Shown: one piece after another, positions 45,236-54,126 of the stretch | Position numbering within the stretch: position 1 is the stretch's first letter | How the letters are laid out: the number at the start of each line of letters is the position of its first letter | Assembly: GCF_000515415.1 (NCBI RefSeq) | Contig: NZ_KI911783.1 | Location: forward strand, 5,753,831-5,817,830 | DNA: 64,000 nt | DNA from: Bradyrhizobium sp. WSM1417 | Lineage (GTDB): Bacteria; Pseudomonadota; Alphaproteobacteria; Rhizobiales; Xanthobacteraceae | Direction of reading: 5' to 3' | The notes under the pieces: generated by a model | What the model was told of the DNA's origin: nothing | Databases searched by the model: none | Seen by the model: the letters and a program-made list of their open reading frames with translations, nothing else | Program-made: the position numbers and the translations under genes

Positions 45236-45589
45236 ATGGCCGACGGCATATCGCTTGCCGACAAACTCGCGAGCTTTGGGGATTTCTGGTCTCCGCGCAC
45301 GATCACGACCTTCAATGATTGCGACGTGATGGTGGTGAAGGTGAAGGGAGAGTTCACCTGGCACAAGCACGACGACACCGACGATTTCTTTCTCGTCCTG
45401 AAAGGCAGTCTGGACATCGAATTGCGGGATCGCACGGTGACGCTTAGTCCGGGCGAACTCTATGTCGTGCCCAAAGGTGTTGAGCATCGCCCGGTGGCGC
45501 GCGAGGAGGTCCATCTCCTGCTCATCGAGCCGACCGGCACGCCGAACACCGGCGACAAGGCCACCGCCGCATCGCGCAAGCTCGCATAG
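45236..45589 (+). CDS. Small single-domain cupin protein
   Basis: A 117-residue protein. Cupin motif 1 is WHKHDDTDDFFLVLKGSLDIEL with two His and a downstream acidic pair; motif 2 is PGELYVVPKGVEHRPVA with the third His. The metal set is therefore complete. The function cannot be fixed: small cupins are isomerases, dioxygenases or ligand sensors. AAGGGTGAC precedes the ATG. It is convergent with the next gene and is alone in its transcript. Confidence 0.88.
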   Translation: MADGISLADKLASFGDFWSPRTITTFNDCDVMVVKVKGEFTWHKHDDTDDFFLVLKGSLDIELRDRTVTLSPGELYVVPKGVEHRPVAREEVHLLLIEPTGTPNTGDKATAASRKLA

Positions 45590-45606
45590 AGAGGGACGCG
45601 CGCGCC

Positions 45607-46119
45607 CTAATCCCTGGAGGTCACCAGCCTGCCGAAGCCGCCGGCTAGCCTGGCTCTGGCCCGCGCAACGATGTCCCTCGCCGCGCGGCCCAAGGCGCGG
45701 ACCGCGCGCCACGCTTCGGTTGCCTGCAGCCATGCCCTTACCTCGGCGAACTTCCCATAGGCCCAGGCAAAAGCCGGAATCCGCATCAGCTTGTCACGCG
45801 TGAGATGGAACAGGCGCTCGACCAGCACCAGCTTGAGCAGCTCGCCGACAATGAAAGTCACGGCCCCGCTTACGACCTGACCGGTCGCCGCGAGATAGGC
45901 CGCCACGGGCTTGACCGGCTCCAGGATAATGACGGGCACGGAAAACAAGGCGAGCGAGCAATAAGGCGAAAGCGATCTGATCCAGCCGCGCAATCGCTTC
46001 AACTGGAGATGCCGCCCGATCCAGCGCGAGATTGGCCTCGCCACGGCCATGAAGACCGCATCCACCAGGAAGTAGATGGCGGCCAGGATGTAAGTGACGG
46101 GTTTCAGGATTCGCTTCAC
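45607..46119 (-). CDS. Membrane protein of unknown function (170 aa)
   Basis: The product has three likely spans: PVTYILAAIYFLVDAVFMAVA, LSPYCSLALFSVPVIIL and AAYLAATGQVVSGAVTFIVG, with basic loops and a long C-terminal cytoplasmic Arg/Ala-rich helix (ALGRAARDIVARARAR). It begins with a GTG at 46119 that has GGGAG about 9 nt upstream. I recall similar proteins in many alphaproteobacteria, with no known role. It is monocistronic. Confidence 0.72.
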   Translation of the reverse strand: MKRILKPVTYILAAIYFLVDAVFMAVARPISRWIGRHLQLKRLRGWIRSLSPYCSLALFSVPVIILEPVKPVAAYLAATGQVVSGAVTFIVGELLKLVLVERLFHLTRDKLMRIPAFAWAYGKFAEVRAWLQATEAWRAVRALGRAARDIVARARARLAGGFGRLVTSRD

Positions 46120-46233
46120 GATGAACTCTCCCGTGAACTGAAAGCCGAAACCCGGGCCTAAGTTTCACCCCGGCGGGAATAACTCGCGGATTTTCGATGG
46201 AACTTTTCGTGCACAGCGCACCGCTCCCGCGGT

Positions 46234-46647
46234 TCAGATCTCCGCATAGACCTCCAAGAGATTGCCGTCAGGGTCGCGGAAGAACAGCGTCCGATGCCCG
46301 AACGACTGGTTGGTCGGCGGCGACAGCAGCGCCACGCCGTGGCGTGCGAGTTCGTCGGCACACGCATCGACTTCGGCCGCGGACACCTTGAAGGCCAGTT
46401 GCAGCGAGGCACTGCCCTCCGGCATCGGCGCGTCAGCCGCGGTCCGACTCGGCCTTGCAAGAGCCAGCGTGTTGGGGCCCAAGCCGTACTCGATCCAGTT
46501 CGACGACAACTCCCGCAGCAGCGGAAACGCGAGAACCTCCTCGTAGAAGCGCCGCATCGCCACCATGTCGCGCACGAAGATGACGGTGTAGTCGATCGCG
46601 CGGATGGCGCGGAAGGGAGAGCTGGGCTCGTTTGACTGCGGCTCCAT
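46234..46647 (-). CDS. VOC-family (glyoxalase/bleomycin-resistance fold) protein
   Basis: A 137-residue protein of the vicinal-oxygen-chelate fold: it begins with a beta strand DYTVIFVRDMVAMRRFYEEVLAFPLL and ends FGHRTLFFRDPDGNLLEVYAEI, the typical last metal-ligand Glu segment. AGGAGA precedes the ATG at 46647. It lies only 10 nt behind the serine hydrolase gene on the same strand, so the two are probably translated from one message. The substrate is unknown. Confidence 0.9.
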   Translation of the reverse strand: MEPQSNEPSSPFRAIRAIDYTVIFVRDMVAMRRFYEEVLAFPLLRELSSNWIEYGLGPNTLALARPSRTAADAPMPEGSASLQLAFKVSAAEVDACADELARHGVALLSPPTNQSFGHRTLFFRDPDGNLLEVYAEI

Positions 46648-46657
46648 GGGTGGTCTC

Positions 46658-48397
46658 CTACTTCACCACGCGGTCGGCGACGAAGATGCCGTTCGGCTGG
46701 TGAAAGACGATCTGGTCAATCCGATCGTCTTCTCCGTGAAATTCGACGGCAAAACCGTCCAGCTCGACGATGCCAAACCGGCGGCCCTGCTGCGGCTCAA
46801 GACGATAAGCCGGCTGGAAATCGGACTTCAGGATCAGCCGGCCTTCCGCGTCGAGACTCACGTTGTGGTTCACGCCACCGTTCTTGAAATGCCCGGCGCA
46901 TCGCTCGCAAAACGCAGGATCCATACAATCGCCGGCGGCGCGGCCCGCGAATACGATGTCCTTCACCATCGGCTCCAGGGGCGCCGACAGGTGCACGATA
47001 TTGCCGTCGCGGTCGGTTTGGAAGGTGATGGGCAGATTGTCCGGGTGGAGTTGGTCGATGATCTCCGGCGTGACGAACGTCTCGAAATGCCAGTGTGAGA
47101 GCGGCGCGCCCATGCCGCGCCACGACCAGTGCAGCGCGCCGTCCCGCTCGCGGATAGATATGACGCCATAGGCCGGATGCGCATAGTCCGCCGCATAAGT
47201 GGACAAAGCATGCGCCGGCCTTGTGTCCCTGTGACGCGCTTTCTCGCGCACCTCCTTGTTGGCAGGAATGTGAGCGATGAAGTCGTCGCGCATCTTGCGG
47301 AAGCGTGAGAGCCAGTCGACCGGCTCCCGGCCGCGCAGCCGGTCGATGATGTACCACGTCAGGATCGATGTGACCTCGTTTCGACTGCGGTTCGTCAGCA
47401 CGGCCACGCCGATGCCGGCGTCCGGCACCAGCGTCATCAGCGAGCCCCAGCCGTTCCAGCCGCCGCTGTGCAATACTACGCGCTCGCCCTGATACGTGTT
47501 GGACTGAAGCCCCAATCCATAGTGCCAGTGGCCGAACTCGGAAAATTCCGACTTGCCAACAGGCGCGAGCGGCGCGTGCAGCTGGTCCACCAGCGATGCC
47601 GGCAGCAGGCGTTCGCCCTCGAATTCGCCCCTGCCGAGATGCAGCCGCATCCAGTTGGCAAGATCGGCCACCGACGTGTTGATGGCGCCTGCGGCCGTGG
47701 TGCGGATCGGCAGCCGCAGCGCCGGCGACCGCGTGTCGACCTCGATCTTGTAGGGCCGCGCCGGCTCCTGTGCAGCTTCGAGTTCATCGAGCGAGAAACT
47801 GACCGTCATGCCGAGCCGGTTTGTCAGGCGCTCGCGGACGAAAGCCTCATAGCTCTGGCCGGTTACGCGCTCGATGAGGAGACCGGCGGCGTTGTAGCAG
47901 AGGTTGCAGTATTGCCAGGCGGCGCGGATGTCCCGGCTCAGTTCGAGATGCCGCATCAGCGGCAGCATCTCGGCCGGCGCGAGGTCTCCGGGCAGGTGAA
48001 GCCAGTCGTGTCGCGGTAACCCCGACTGATGGCTGAGCAGGTCGCGAACGGTGACGCGTTCGGTCGCGACCGCATCCGAGAGGCGAAACTCCGGCAGATA
48101 GTCGCGGACCGGCTTGGTCCAGTCGAGCAGCCCCTCGTTATGCAGCAATGCAATCGCGGTCGCGGTGAAGGATTTCGTGATCGAGCAGATCACGAATTGT
48201 GTACGCGGCGTGACCGGCAGATCGGCCTCGACGTCACGCTGGCCATAGGCGCGCGTGAGCACCACCTTGCCGTCCTGCACGATGGCGAGCGCTGCGCCCG
48301 GCACCTTCCAGACCGCCATCGCGTCAGCGGCAAGTCGGTCGATGTCGGGGATAAGGGATGCGAGGGAAACGTCGGGAAGTTCGGATGAAATGTTCAT
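46658..48397 (-). CDS. Serine hydrolase of the beta-lactamase fold with C-terminal beta domain
   Basis: A 579-residue enzyme. Active-site motifs: S72-I-T-K75, Y163-C-N165, and HSGG in VVLHSGGWNGWG. After about residue 380 there is an added beta-rich domain (GVISIRERDGALHWSW, PITFQTDRDGNIVHL), of the kind seen in D-aminopeptidase or PbpX-like hydrolases. No signal peptide is seen. CAGGTG precedes the ATG at 48397. It is followed by the VOC gene. The substrate is not evident. Confidence 0.88.
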   Translation of the reverse strand: MNISSELPDVSLASLIPDIDRLAADAMAVWKVPGAALAIVQDGKVVLTRAYGQRDVEADLPVTPRTQFVICSITKSFTATAIALLHNEGLLDWTKPVRDYLPEFRLSDAVATERVTVRDLLSHQSGLPRHDWLHLPGDLAPAEMLPLMRHLELSRDIRAAWQYCNLCYNAAGLLIERVTGQSYEAFVRERLTNRLGMTVSFSLDELEAAQEPARPYKIEVDTRSPALRLPIRTTAAGAINTSVADLANWMRLHLGRGEFEGERLLPASLVDQLHAPLAPVGKSEFSEFGHWHYGLGLQSNTYQGERVVLHSGGWNGWGSLMTLVPDAGIGVAVLTNRSRNEVTSILTWYIIDRLRGREPVDWLSRFRKMRDDFIAHIPANKEVREKARHRDTRPAHALSTYAADYAHPAYGVISIRERDGALHWSWRGMGAPLSHWHFETFVTPEIIDQLHPDNLPITFQTDRDGNIVHLSAPLEPMVKDIVFAGRAAGDCMDPAFCERCAGHFKNGGVNHNVSLDAEGRLILKSDFQPAYRLEPQQGRRFGIVELDGFAVEFHGEDDRIDQIVFHQPNGIFVADRVVK

Positions 48398-48487
48398 GAC
48401 ACCTGCCGGCCTTGCGAGGTGCGCAGGCTAGCTAGTTCAACGTCAAATGGAAGTCGCGGATACGATTTTTTCGCGATAGCGTGCTCT

Positions 48488-49639
48488 TCATTCCACCAGT
48501 TCCGGCCACGGCACGATGGTCGACTTCACCGTCTTCATCGCCATCGCGTCCCTGACCGCCTGCGCGACGCCTTCTTCCGTGAACGGATAGATCGTCTGCA
48601 TCTTCAGCCAGGGATATTTGCCTGCCGTGCGATGGAGCATGTCGACGCCAAGCGGCAGATCGTTGGCGGTAAAACCCCAGGACCCCAGCACGTTGATATC
48701 CTTGGTGCAGATGCGGTGCCAGGAGGTCTCGATCGAGCCGGCGTCGGTGAACTGGCCCATCTCGACATAGGTGCCGCCGTCACGCAGCATCTCGATGCCT
48801 TCGGGACCGGCTGAGGGGTGGCCCGAGCAATCCATCACCAGATCGGCGCCGAAACCACCGACGATGTCGCGCACGCGCGCGATGCGTGCCTCGGGCGATT
48901 TGATCTCCTCGATGTTCACTGTCGCCTCGGCGCCGAACTCACGCGCAAGCTTGAGCCGCGGCTCCTCCGGCGCACCGACGCAGATCACGCGCCCGGCCCC
49001 CATCTCCTGCGCGGCGGCGACCGCGAGAATGCCGATCGGGCCCGAGCCCTGGATCACCACCGTGTCGCCCCAGGAAAAACCGCCGGCGCGGCTCGCGCGA
49101 TTGAAGGCGCGGATGCAGGAGGTCAGCGGCTCCGACAGCGCACCCAGCCGCAGCGACATGTCGTCGGGCAATTTGTAGATCTTGGTGCCCGGAAGCATGT
49201 CGAGATCGACATAGACATGTTCGGCCCAGCCGCCCCACATGTGAGGCGCCTTGTCGAAGCCGAGATAGCGGCCGTAATAGACCGGCGTCAGGCATTTGTT
49301 GGCGGTCGCCGGATAATGGATGCAGTAATAGCAGCGGCCGCACGGCATCAGCGGCGGGATCATCACTTTCGAGCCGACCTTCAGCGGCTTGCTCATGAAG
49401 TCCTCGGTGAATTCGTCGCCGCATTCGACGATGATGCCGCCGAGCTCATGGCCGAGCGTGAACGGCCACGGCAGCGGCTTCGGCCAATGCCCCTTCAGAA
49501 TGTGCAAATCGGTGCCGCACACGCCGCAGGCGCCAACCTTGATCAGCGCGGCCTTTTTGCCGACCTTCGGCCACGGCACGCTGCGGATGACGGGCTCGCT
49601 GCCCGGCCCTGCGTGGGTGCAGACGCGGATCTGGTCCAT
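48488..49639 (-). CDS. Zinc-dependent alcohol dehydrogenase family protein
   Basis: A 383-residue MDR enzyme. Catalytic zinc ligands C41 (GVCGTDLH) and H64-E65 (GHELGG) are kept. The structural zinc set is C100, C103, C106 and C116 (PCGRCYYC..C). The NAD-binding motif is VIQGSGPIGILAV. The size and VEMGQFTDAG region suggest a threonine or L-sorbitol/alcohol dehydrogenase-like group. GAGGACAC precedes the ATG at 49639; longer readings are not supported. It lies 90 nt ahead of the serine hydrolase and may share its operon. Confidence 0.93.
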   Translation of the reverse strand: MDQIRVCTHAGPGSEPVIRSVPWPKVGKKAALIKVGACGVCGTDLHILKGHWPKPLPWPFTLGHELGGIIVECGDEFTEDFMSKPLKVGSKVMIPPLMPCGRCYYCIHYPATANKCLTPVYYGRYLGFDKAPHMWGGWAEHVYVDLDMLPGTKIYKLPDDMSLRLGALSEPLTSCIRAFNRASRAGGFSWGDTVVIQGSGPIGILAVAAAQEMGAGRVICVGAPEEPRLKLAREFGAEATVNIEEIKSPEARIARVRDIVGGFGADLVMDCSGHPSAGPEGIEMLRDGGTYVEMGQFTDAGSIETSWHRICTKDINVLGSWGFTANDLPLGVDMLHRTAGKYPWLKMQTIYPFTEEGVAQAVRDAMAMKTVKSTIVPWPELVE

Positions 49640-49733
49640 GGCGTGTCCTCGATGCCCGTCTGTTATGATTGATTGATGCGGGCTGAGGCGAAGCGTATGT
49701 GAGATGCGCGCTGGTGCCAAGCCGCGGTCTCGT

Positions 49734-49799
49734 AGCCCGCATGAGCGAAGTGACATGCGGGACCAGCGTTCCCGGATATCGCTTTCGCTCATCCGGGCT
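49734..49799. repeat. Imperfect palindromic repeat of a second family
   Basis: The left part AGCCCGCATGAGCGAAG and right part CTTTCGCTCATCCGGGCT are near reverse complements around a GCGGGA...TCCCGGATATCG centre. Related sequence, AGCCCGGATGAGCGAAGCGA and TCCCGGATATCGCTGCGC, is at 33693-33755. I recall this motif as dispersed in Bradyrhizobium genomes. Confidence 0.75.
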
Positions 49800-49887
49800 T
49801 CTGGACCGTGGTCCACACACCCCCAAGTGTCTTGAGCGCCCGGCGGCGAACGTGTAGAGCCGCCCCATATTCCACCCAGGTGCCCGC

Positions 49888-51129
49888 TTGAACCCCCTCC
49901 CCCAAAATCCCGTGGTCGCGTCCGGCTCGTTCGCGGCGATGAAATCGGTGCCCTACCGGCTCCAGTTCATCGCTTACGTGCTGGCGATGATGGCCGACAA
50001 TATCGAGCATGTGATCAGCTATTGGGTGGTGTTCCAGAAATTCCATTCGCCGGCGCTGGCGGGCTTCGCCGTACTGTCGCACTGGCTGCCGTTCCTGCTG
50101 TTCTCGGTCGCGGTTGGAGGGCTGGCCGACCGGGTCGATCCGCGCCGCATCATTCAATGCGGCATGCTGCTGTTCATCGTGGCCTCGGCGGGATGGGGTT
50201 TCTTCTTCATCACTGACGCTATCGAGATGTGGCACGCCATGCTGCTGTTGGTGATCCATGGCTGCGCCGGCGTGTTGTGGCAGACGCCGAACCAGCTCCT
50301 GCTCTACGACCTCGTCGGCCCCGCTGATCTTCCGAGCGCGGTGCGGCTGAACGCGATGGCACGTTATCTCGGCATTTTGGTCGGACCTGCCGTCGGGGGC
50401 ATTATCATGCTCACGCTCGGCACCTCGCATGGCATTATCTTCAACACCCTGTTCTATCTGCCGATGCTGCTGTGGCTGTTCTGGGCGCCGGTACGCGACA
50501 ACAGCGTGGCGGTGCGGCGCTTCGCGGTGCGCGGCTTCGCCGACATCATGCTCACCATCCGCGCCATCGGCACGCAGCCGGTGCTGACGGCGATGACATG
50601 GCTCGCCGGCCTTACCTCGTTCATGATCGGCAACGCCTATCACGCGCAGATGCCGGGCTTTGCCGGCGATCTCGGCCATGGCGATCCCGGCGTGTCCTAC
50701 AGCGTGCTGCTGGCCGCCGACGCTGCCGGCGCGCTGCTCGCCGGCATCGCACTGGAATCCTGGGGACGCCTCAAGGGGACGCCGCGCACCGCCATCATGC
50801 TCGCCATGCTGTGGAGCGTAGCGCTGCTCGGCTTCGCCGCGATGCGGATCTATCCGGTCGCGATCGTGCTGCTGTTCTTTGCAGGCTTTTTCGAGCTGTC
50901 GTTCAACACCATGGCGCAGGCGCTGGTGCAGCTGAACGCGCCGCACGACATCCGCGGCCGAGTCGTCGGCCTCTACAACATGGCGGGCCTTGGCATGCGG
51001 GCCTTCAGCGGCATCACCGTCGGCGTGTTCGGCGCGGCGATCGGCATTCACTGGTCGCTCGGGCTCTCGGCCGCGGTGCTGCTGGCGCTGCTATGTCTTC
51101 TCTATGCGTGCGCGACGAGGAAGACGTAA
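49888..51129 (+). CDS. MFS transporter (MFS_3/enterobactin-exporter-like)
   Basis: A 413-residue, 12-span transporter. Motif A is GGLADRVDPRRI after TM2. The late LNAPHDIRGRVVGLYNMAGLGMRAFSG block is the signature of the EntS/MFS_3 group, mostly exporters. It starts with a TTG at 49888, with AGGTG about 6 nt upstream; an ATG at 49939 would drop 17 residues. A second, different MFS gene follows 71 nt downstream in the same direction. The substrate is unknown. Confidence 0.9.
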   Translation: MNPLPQNPVVASGSFAAMKSVPYRLQFIAYVLAMMADNIEHVISYWVVFQKFHSPALAGFAVLSHWLPFLLFSVAVGGLADRVDPRRIIQCGMLLFIVASAGWGFFFITDAIEMWHAMLLLVIHGCAGVLWQTPNQLLLYDLVGPADLPSAVRLNAMARYLGILVGPAVGGIIMLTLGTSHGIIFNTLFYLPMLLWLFWAPVRDNSVAVRRFAVRGFADIMLTIRAIGTQPVLTAMTWLAGLTSFMIGNAYHAQMPGFAGDLGHGDPGVSYSVLLAADAAGALLAGIALESWGRLKGTPRTAIMLAMLWSVALLGFAAMRIYPVAIVLLFFAGFFELSFNTMAQALVQLNAPHDIRGRVVGLYNMAGLGMRAFSGITVGVFGAAIGIHWSLGLSAAVLLALLCLLYACATRKT

Positions 51130-51200
51130 GCTCAGAGCTTGCGGTTGACTCCGGCGTCTCCACACCGCACGCTCGATACAGGGTTTGGGGAGATGAGACG

Positions 51201-52367
51201 TTGCACAATCGCTGGGGCATACTTGCGATCCTGTTCGTCGTTCGCCTCACCATTGCGTTCCAGTTCCAGAGCGTGGCCGCGGTCGCGCCGCTGCTGCAAC
51301 AGAGCTTCGGCGTCGGACTCGCCGATATCGGCATCCTGATCGGACTCTATTTCACACCGGGCATCGTGCTGGCGCTGCCGGGCGGCGCGATCGGCCGCAC
51401 CCTCGGCGACAAGCCCACCACGATCGTGGCGCTGCTGCTGATGACGGCGGGCAGTCTCGTCATGGCCACCACCGACGTCTGGGGCTGGCAGATGGCGGGC
51501 CGGCTCGCCTCGGGCGCCGGCGGCGTGCTGCTGACCGTGCAACTCACCAAGATGGGCACCGACTGGTTTGCGGGGAAGGAGATCGCCACCGCGATGGCGA
51601 TCTTCGTCAACTCCTGGCCGGCCGGCGTTGCGATCTCGCTGCTGGTGCTGCCGGCGATCGGCACGGCGTATGGCGCCGGCGCCGTGTTTCTCGTGGCCGG
51701 CGCGCTGACCGCGACCGGCATTGTGCTGATCATTTTCTACCAATCGCCGCCGGGAGCAACCGCCAGCGCGGCCGGCTCCGGGCGGCTCGATCCGCTCGCT
51801 CTCTTGGCGGTGATCGTCGCGGGTGCGATCTGGGGCCTTTATAATATCGGCTTCGCCATGATTTTCTCGTTCGGCCCCTCATTGCTCGTCGAGCGCGGCT
51901 GGAGCATTGCGGCGGCGGGCTCGGCGATCAGCCTCGTGATGTGGCTGTCGGTGATCTCGGTGCCATCAGGCGGATATCTCGCCGATCGCACCAAGCGCCC
52001 CTTTGTCGTGGCGATCGCGGCGAGCCTCGTGGTGGCCGGTCTGCTCGCCTGGCTGACCCGGTCCGACGCTGTGATCGCGATCCTGGTCCTGGGCGGCTTG
52101 ATCGGTGGCCTTCCCGCCGGCCCGATCATGAGCCTGGCCGCCCGCGTGCTCGTGCCGGAGACGAGGGCGATCGGGATGGGCGTGTTCTACACGCTCTTCT
52201 ATGCCGCGATGATGCTGGGGCCGGCGGTGGCGGGCCGGCTCGCCAAATCGGCCGGCACGGCCGCGGTCGCGCTCGACCTCGGTGCGCTGACGGTGCTGGC
52301 CTGCCCGCCCCTGATGTGGCTTTTCGAACGCATTGTGTCTGTTCGTCATCGCCGCGCCCGATCCTAA
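51201..52367 (+). CDS. MFS transporter (cyanate/CynX-like group)
   Basis: A 388-residue, 12-span transporter. It begins LHNRWGILAILFVVRLTIAFQFQSVAAVAPLL; the GALPGGAIGRTLGDK motif-A region and LASGAGGVLLTVQLTKM fit the CynX/NimT type. I chose the TTG at 51201 because GGGGAG lies 8 nt upstream; an ATG at 51093 lies inside the preceding gene and gives a poor head. The C-terminus ends in a basic VRHRRARS. It could be in an operon with the MFS gene before it. The substrate is unknown. Confidence 0.88.
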   Translation: MHNRWGILAILFVVRLTIAFQFQSVAAVAPLLQQSFGVGLADIGILIGLYFTPGIVLALPGGAIGRTLGDKPTTIVALLLMTAGSLVMATTDVWGWQMAGRLASGAGGVLLTVQLTKMGTDWFAGKEIATAMAIFVNSWPAGVAISLLVLPAIGTAYGAGAVFLVAGALTATGIVLIIFYQSPPGATASAAGSGRLDPLALLAVIVAGAIWGLYNIGFAMIFSFGPSLLVERGWSIAAAGSAISLVMWLSVISVPSGGYLADRTKRPFVVAIAASLVVAGLLAWLTRSDAVIAILVLGGLIGGLPAGPIMSLAARVLVPETRAIGMGVFYTLFYAAMMLGPAVAGRLAKSAGTAAVALDLGALTVLACPPLMWLFERIVSVRHRRARS

Positions 52368-52429
52368 CGGGGCATTAACCCTGTGCACCTTAGGGTCGTC
52401 CCGGACTCCGCCAGGCGGGGGGTCGGGTT

Positions 52430-53047
52430 GTGAAAATGGCGTTGGCGCACAAAAAATTTCTTCCGGCCGCCGAGGAACGTCGGCGTTTCCAGCGGGTGAA
52501 GGTTCACCTGCTCGGCCGCTACATGCTGCCGGACCGCCGGGAATTCCCCTGCCAGGTGATCAACATGTCGCCGGGCGGGCTGGCGCTGCTGGCCCCCGGC
52601 ATCGGCAATGTCGGCGACCGCGTGGTCGCCTATCTCGACCATATCGGCCGCGTCGAAGGCAAGATCACCCGCATCATCGACAATGGCTTCGCCATGACGG
52701 TCGGCGCGACGCCGCGAAAGCGCGACAAGCTCGCCGCACAGCTGACCTGGCTGGCCAACCGCGACATCCTCAATTTGCCGGAAGACCGCCGCCACGATCG
52801 TATCGTGCCGCGTAACCCGATCGCGGTGCTGACGCTCGAGGACGGCACCAAGATGACCTGCCGCATCATCGACCTCTCGCTGTCGGGCGCAGCCATTGCC
52901 GCCGAGAACCGGCCGCCGCTGAAATCGACGGTTCTGCTCGGCCGGGTGCAGGGCCGCGTCGTCCGAAACCTCGAAGACGGCTTCGCGCTCGAGTTCATGC
53001 ATTCGCAGCCGATTGAAACTCTCGAAGAGAGCGTTACCGCGCGGTAA
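52430..53047 (+). CDS. Two-domain PilZ protein
   Basis: A 205-residue protein with two PilZ domains. The first has RRRFQRVKVHLLGRYML and VINMSPGGLALLAPG; the second has RRHDRIVPRNPIAVL and IIDLSLSGAAIAAE. The first keeps a basic RRxxR-like element and a D/NxSxxG variant; in the second the motif is DLSLSG. PilZ proteins bind c-di-GMP. It begins with GTG at 52430; an ATG two codons on is possible. It is upstream of the LapG-like protease, a suggestive but unproven link. Confidence 0.88.
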   Translation: MKMALAHKKFLPAAEERRRFQRVKVHLLGRYMLPDRREFPCQVINMSPGGLALLAPGIGNVGDRVVAYLDHIGRVEGKITRIIDNGFAMTVGATPRKRDKLAAQLTWLANRDILNLPEDRRHDRIVPRNPIAVLTLEDGTKMTCRIIDLSLSGAAIAAENRPPLKSTVLLGRVQGRVVRNLEDGFALEFMHSQPIETLEESVTAR

Positions 53048-53377
53048 AGCGCGAAGGCACCAAAACCACTGCATTTCCAGTACTGAAGGCGGCCTCCGCG
53101 ATGCGGACGCCGCCTTTTTCATGGGTCGTGACGAGGCTCGCGCGGGTTAACGCGGGCACTGTGGTGCGTGCAAACAGCGGTTCCGCCAGCGTTTGCGCGT
53201 TAATCGATAAAATTTGAATCAATTGCAGTCATATCGATTTTTATTCAAGTTTGACTCAAGTATAGATCGAATTCGGCGCGTATTTTACTTGTATTCGTCT
53301 CGACTTGACTTGACTGACTTAGCGGCAACTCAAAAGCTCCCTGCGCAATGTGGTCCCAACAAGAAACGGGGGCCGCA
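53048..53377. promoter_or_regulatory. AT-rich 330-nt region with clustered short repeats
   Basis: Between 53210 and 53340 the DNA is unusually AT-rich and carries several TTGACT/CAAGT units in both directions (for example TTTGACTCAAGTATAG near 53250 and CTTGACTTGACTGACTT near 53304). It could hold the promoter and several regulator sites for the protease gene. No gene is seen. Confidence 0.5.
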
Positions 53378-54004
53378 ATGTTTGATTTCAGGGGACAGGG
53401 GAAGGGAATGGCGCTGGCCGCCATGCTCTTCGGAATGAGCGCGGCAGCGCAGGCCGGCGAAGGCCGTCTGCTCTACGCAAGCCTCGGCGACACCACGCGT
53501 GCGCCGATCGGCTGGGTCGAGTTCTGTGCGGATAATGCCGCTCAGTGCCAGGGCGCACCGACGCAAGCGCGCGACATCGTGATGTCGCAGGCTGCATGGC
53601 GCGACCTCGTCAAGGTCAATCGCTGGGTCAACGAGACCGTCAAGCCTTTGACCGACCAGGAGCACTGGGGCGTGATCGAAAAGTGGTCGCTGCCGTCGGA
53701 CGGTTACGGCGACTGTGAAGACTACGTGCTGTTGAAGCGCAAGATGCTGATCGATGCCGGATGGCCGCGCGAGGCCCTGCTCATCACCGTCGTGCGCGAC
53801 AAGAAGGGCGAAGGACACGCGGTGCTGACGGTGAAGACCGACAAGGGCGAGTTCGTTCTCGACAATCAGAACGAGAACGTCGTTGCCTGGACGGAGACCG
53901 GCTACCGCTTCGTCAAGCGCCAGTCGCAGAGCGATCCCAACGTCTGGGTCTCGCTCGGCGACACCAAGCCGGCGGTCTCCACCGCCAGCGCGAGAGATCA
54001 GTAG
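53378..54004 (+). CDS. Transglutaminase-like cysteine peptidase (BTLCP/LapG-like)
   Basis: A 208-residue exported protein. A signal peptide covers the first 26 residues (MALAAMLFGMSAAAQA). The Cys-His-Asp triad of bacterial transglutaminase-like cysteine proteinases is C113 (GDCEDYVLLKR), H147 (GEGHAVLTV) and D162 (VLDNQNE). In Pseudomonas, LapG of this family cuts large adhesins and is held by LapD in response to c-di-GMP. I chose the ATG at 53378 because GGGGGCC precedes it. The PilZ gene lies upstream. No LapD or adhesin gene is in this window. Confidence 0.9.
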   Translation: MFDFRGQGKGMALAAMLFGMSAAAQAGEGRLLYASLGDTTRAPIGWVEFCADNAAQCQGAPTQARDIVMSQAAWRDLVKVNRWVNETVKPLTDQEHWGVIEKWSLPSDGYGDCEDYVLLKRKMLIDAGWPREALLITVVRDKKGEGHAVLTVKTDKGEFVLDNQNENVVAWTETGYRFVKRQSQSDPNVWVSLGDTKPAVSTASARDQ

Positions 54005-54071
54005 AGACAAACGAAAGAGATACGCGACCCGGTCACATCCCCACCCCTCCCCGTCCCAGACCGGTTCGCGC

Positions 54072-54110
54072 GCGGCCAGCCATCCCCCAATGGCTGGCCG
54101 CAACTTTTTT
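54072..54110 (+). terminator. Intrinsic terminator after the cysteine peptidase gene
   Basis: A perfect 12-bp stem (GCGGCCAGCCAT / ATGGCTGGCCGC) with a CCCCCA loop is followed by AACTTTTTT. An additional imperfect inverted repeat (54023-54034 with 54059-54070) precedes it. Confidence 0.85.
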
Positions 54111-54126
54111 GGGGGATGTACTTCGC

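Noticed and set aside
49789..51051. A 420-codon minus-strand frame opposite the first MFS transporter
   Set aside because: It is a His/Arg/Gln-rich antisense artefact.
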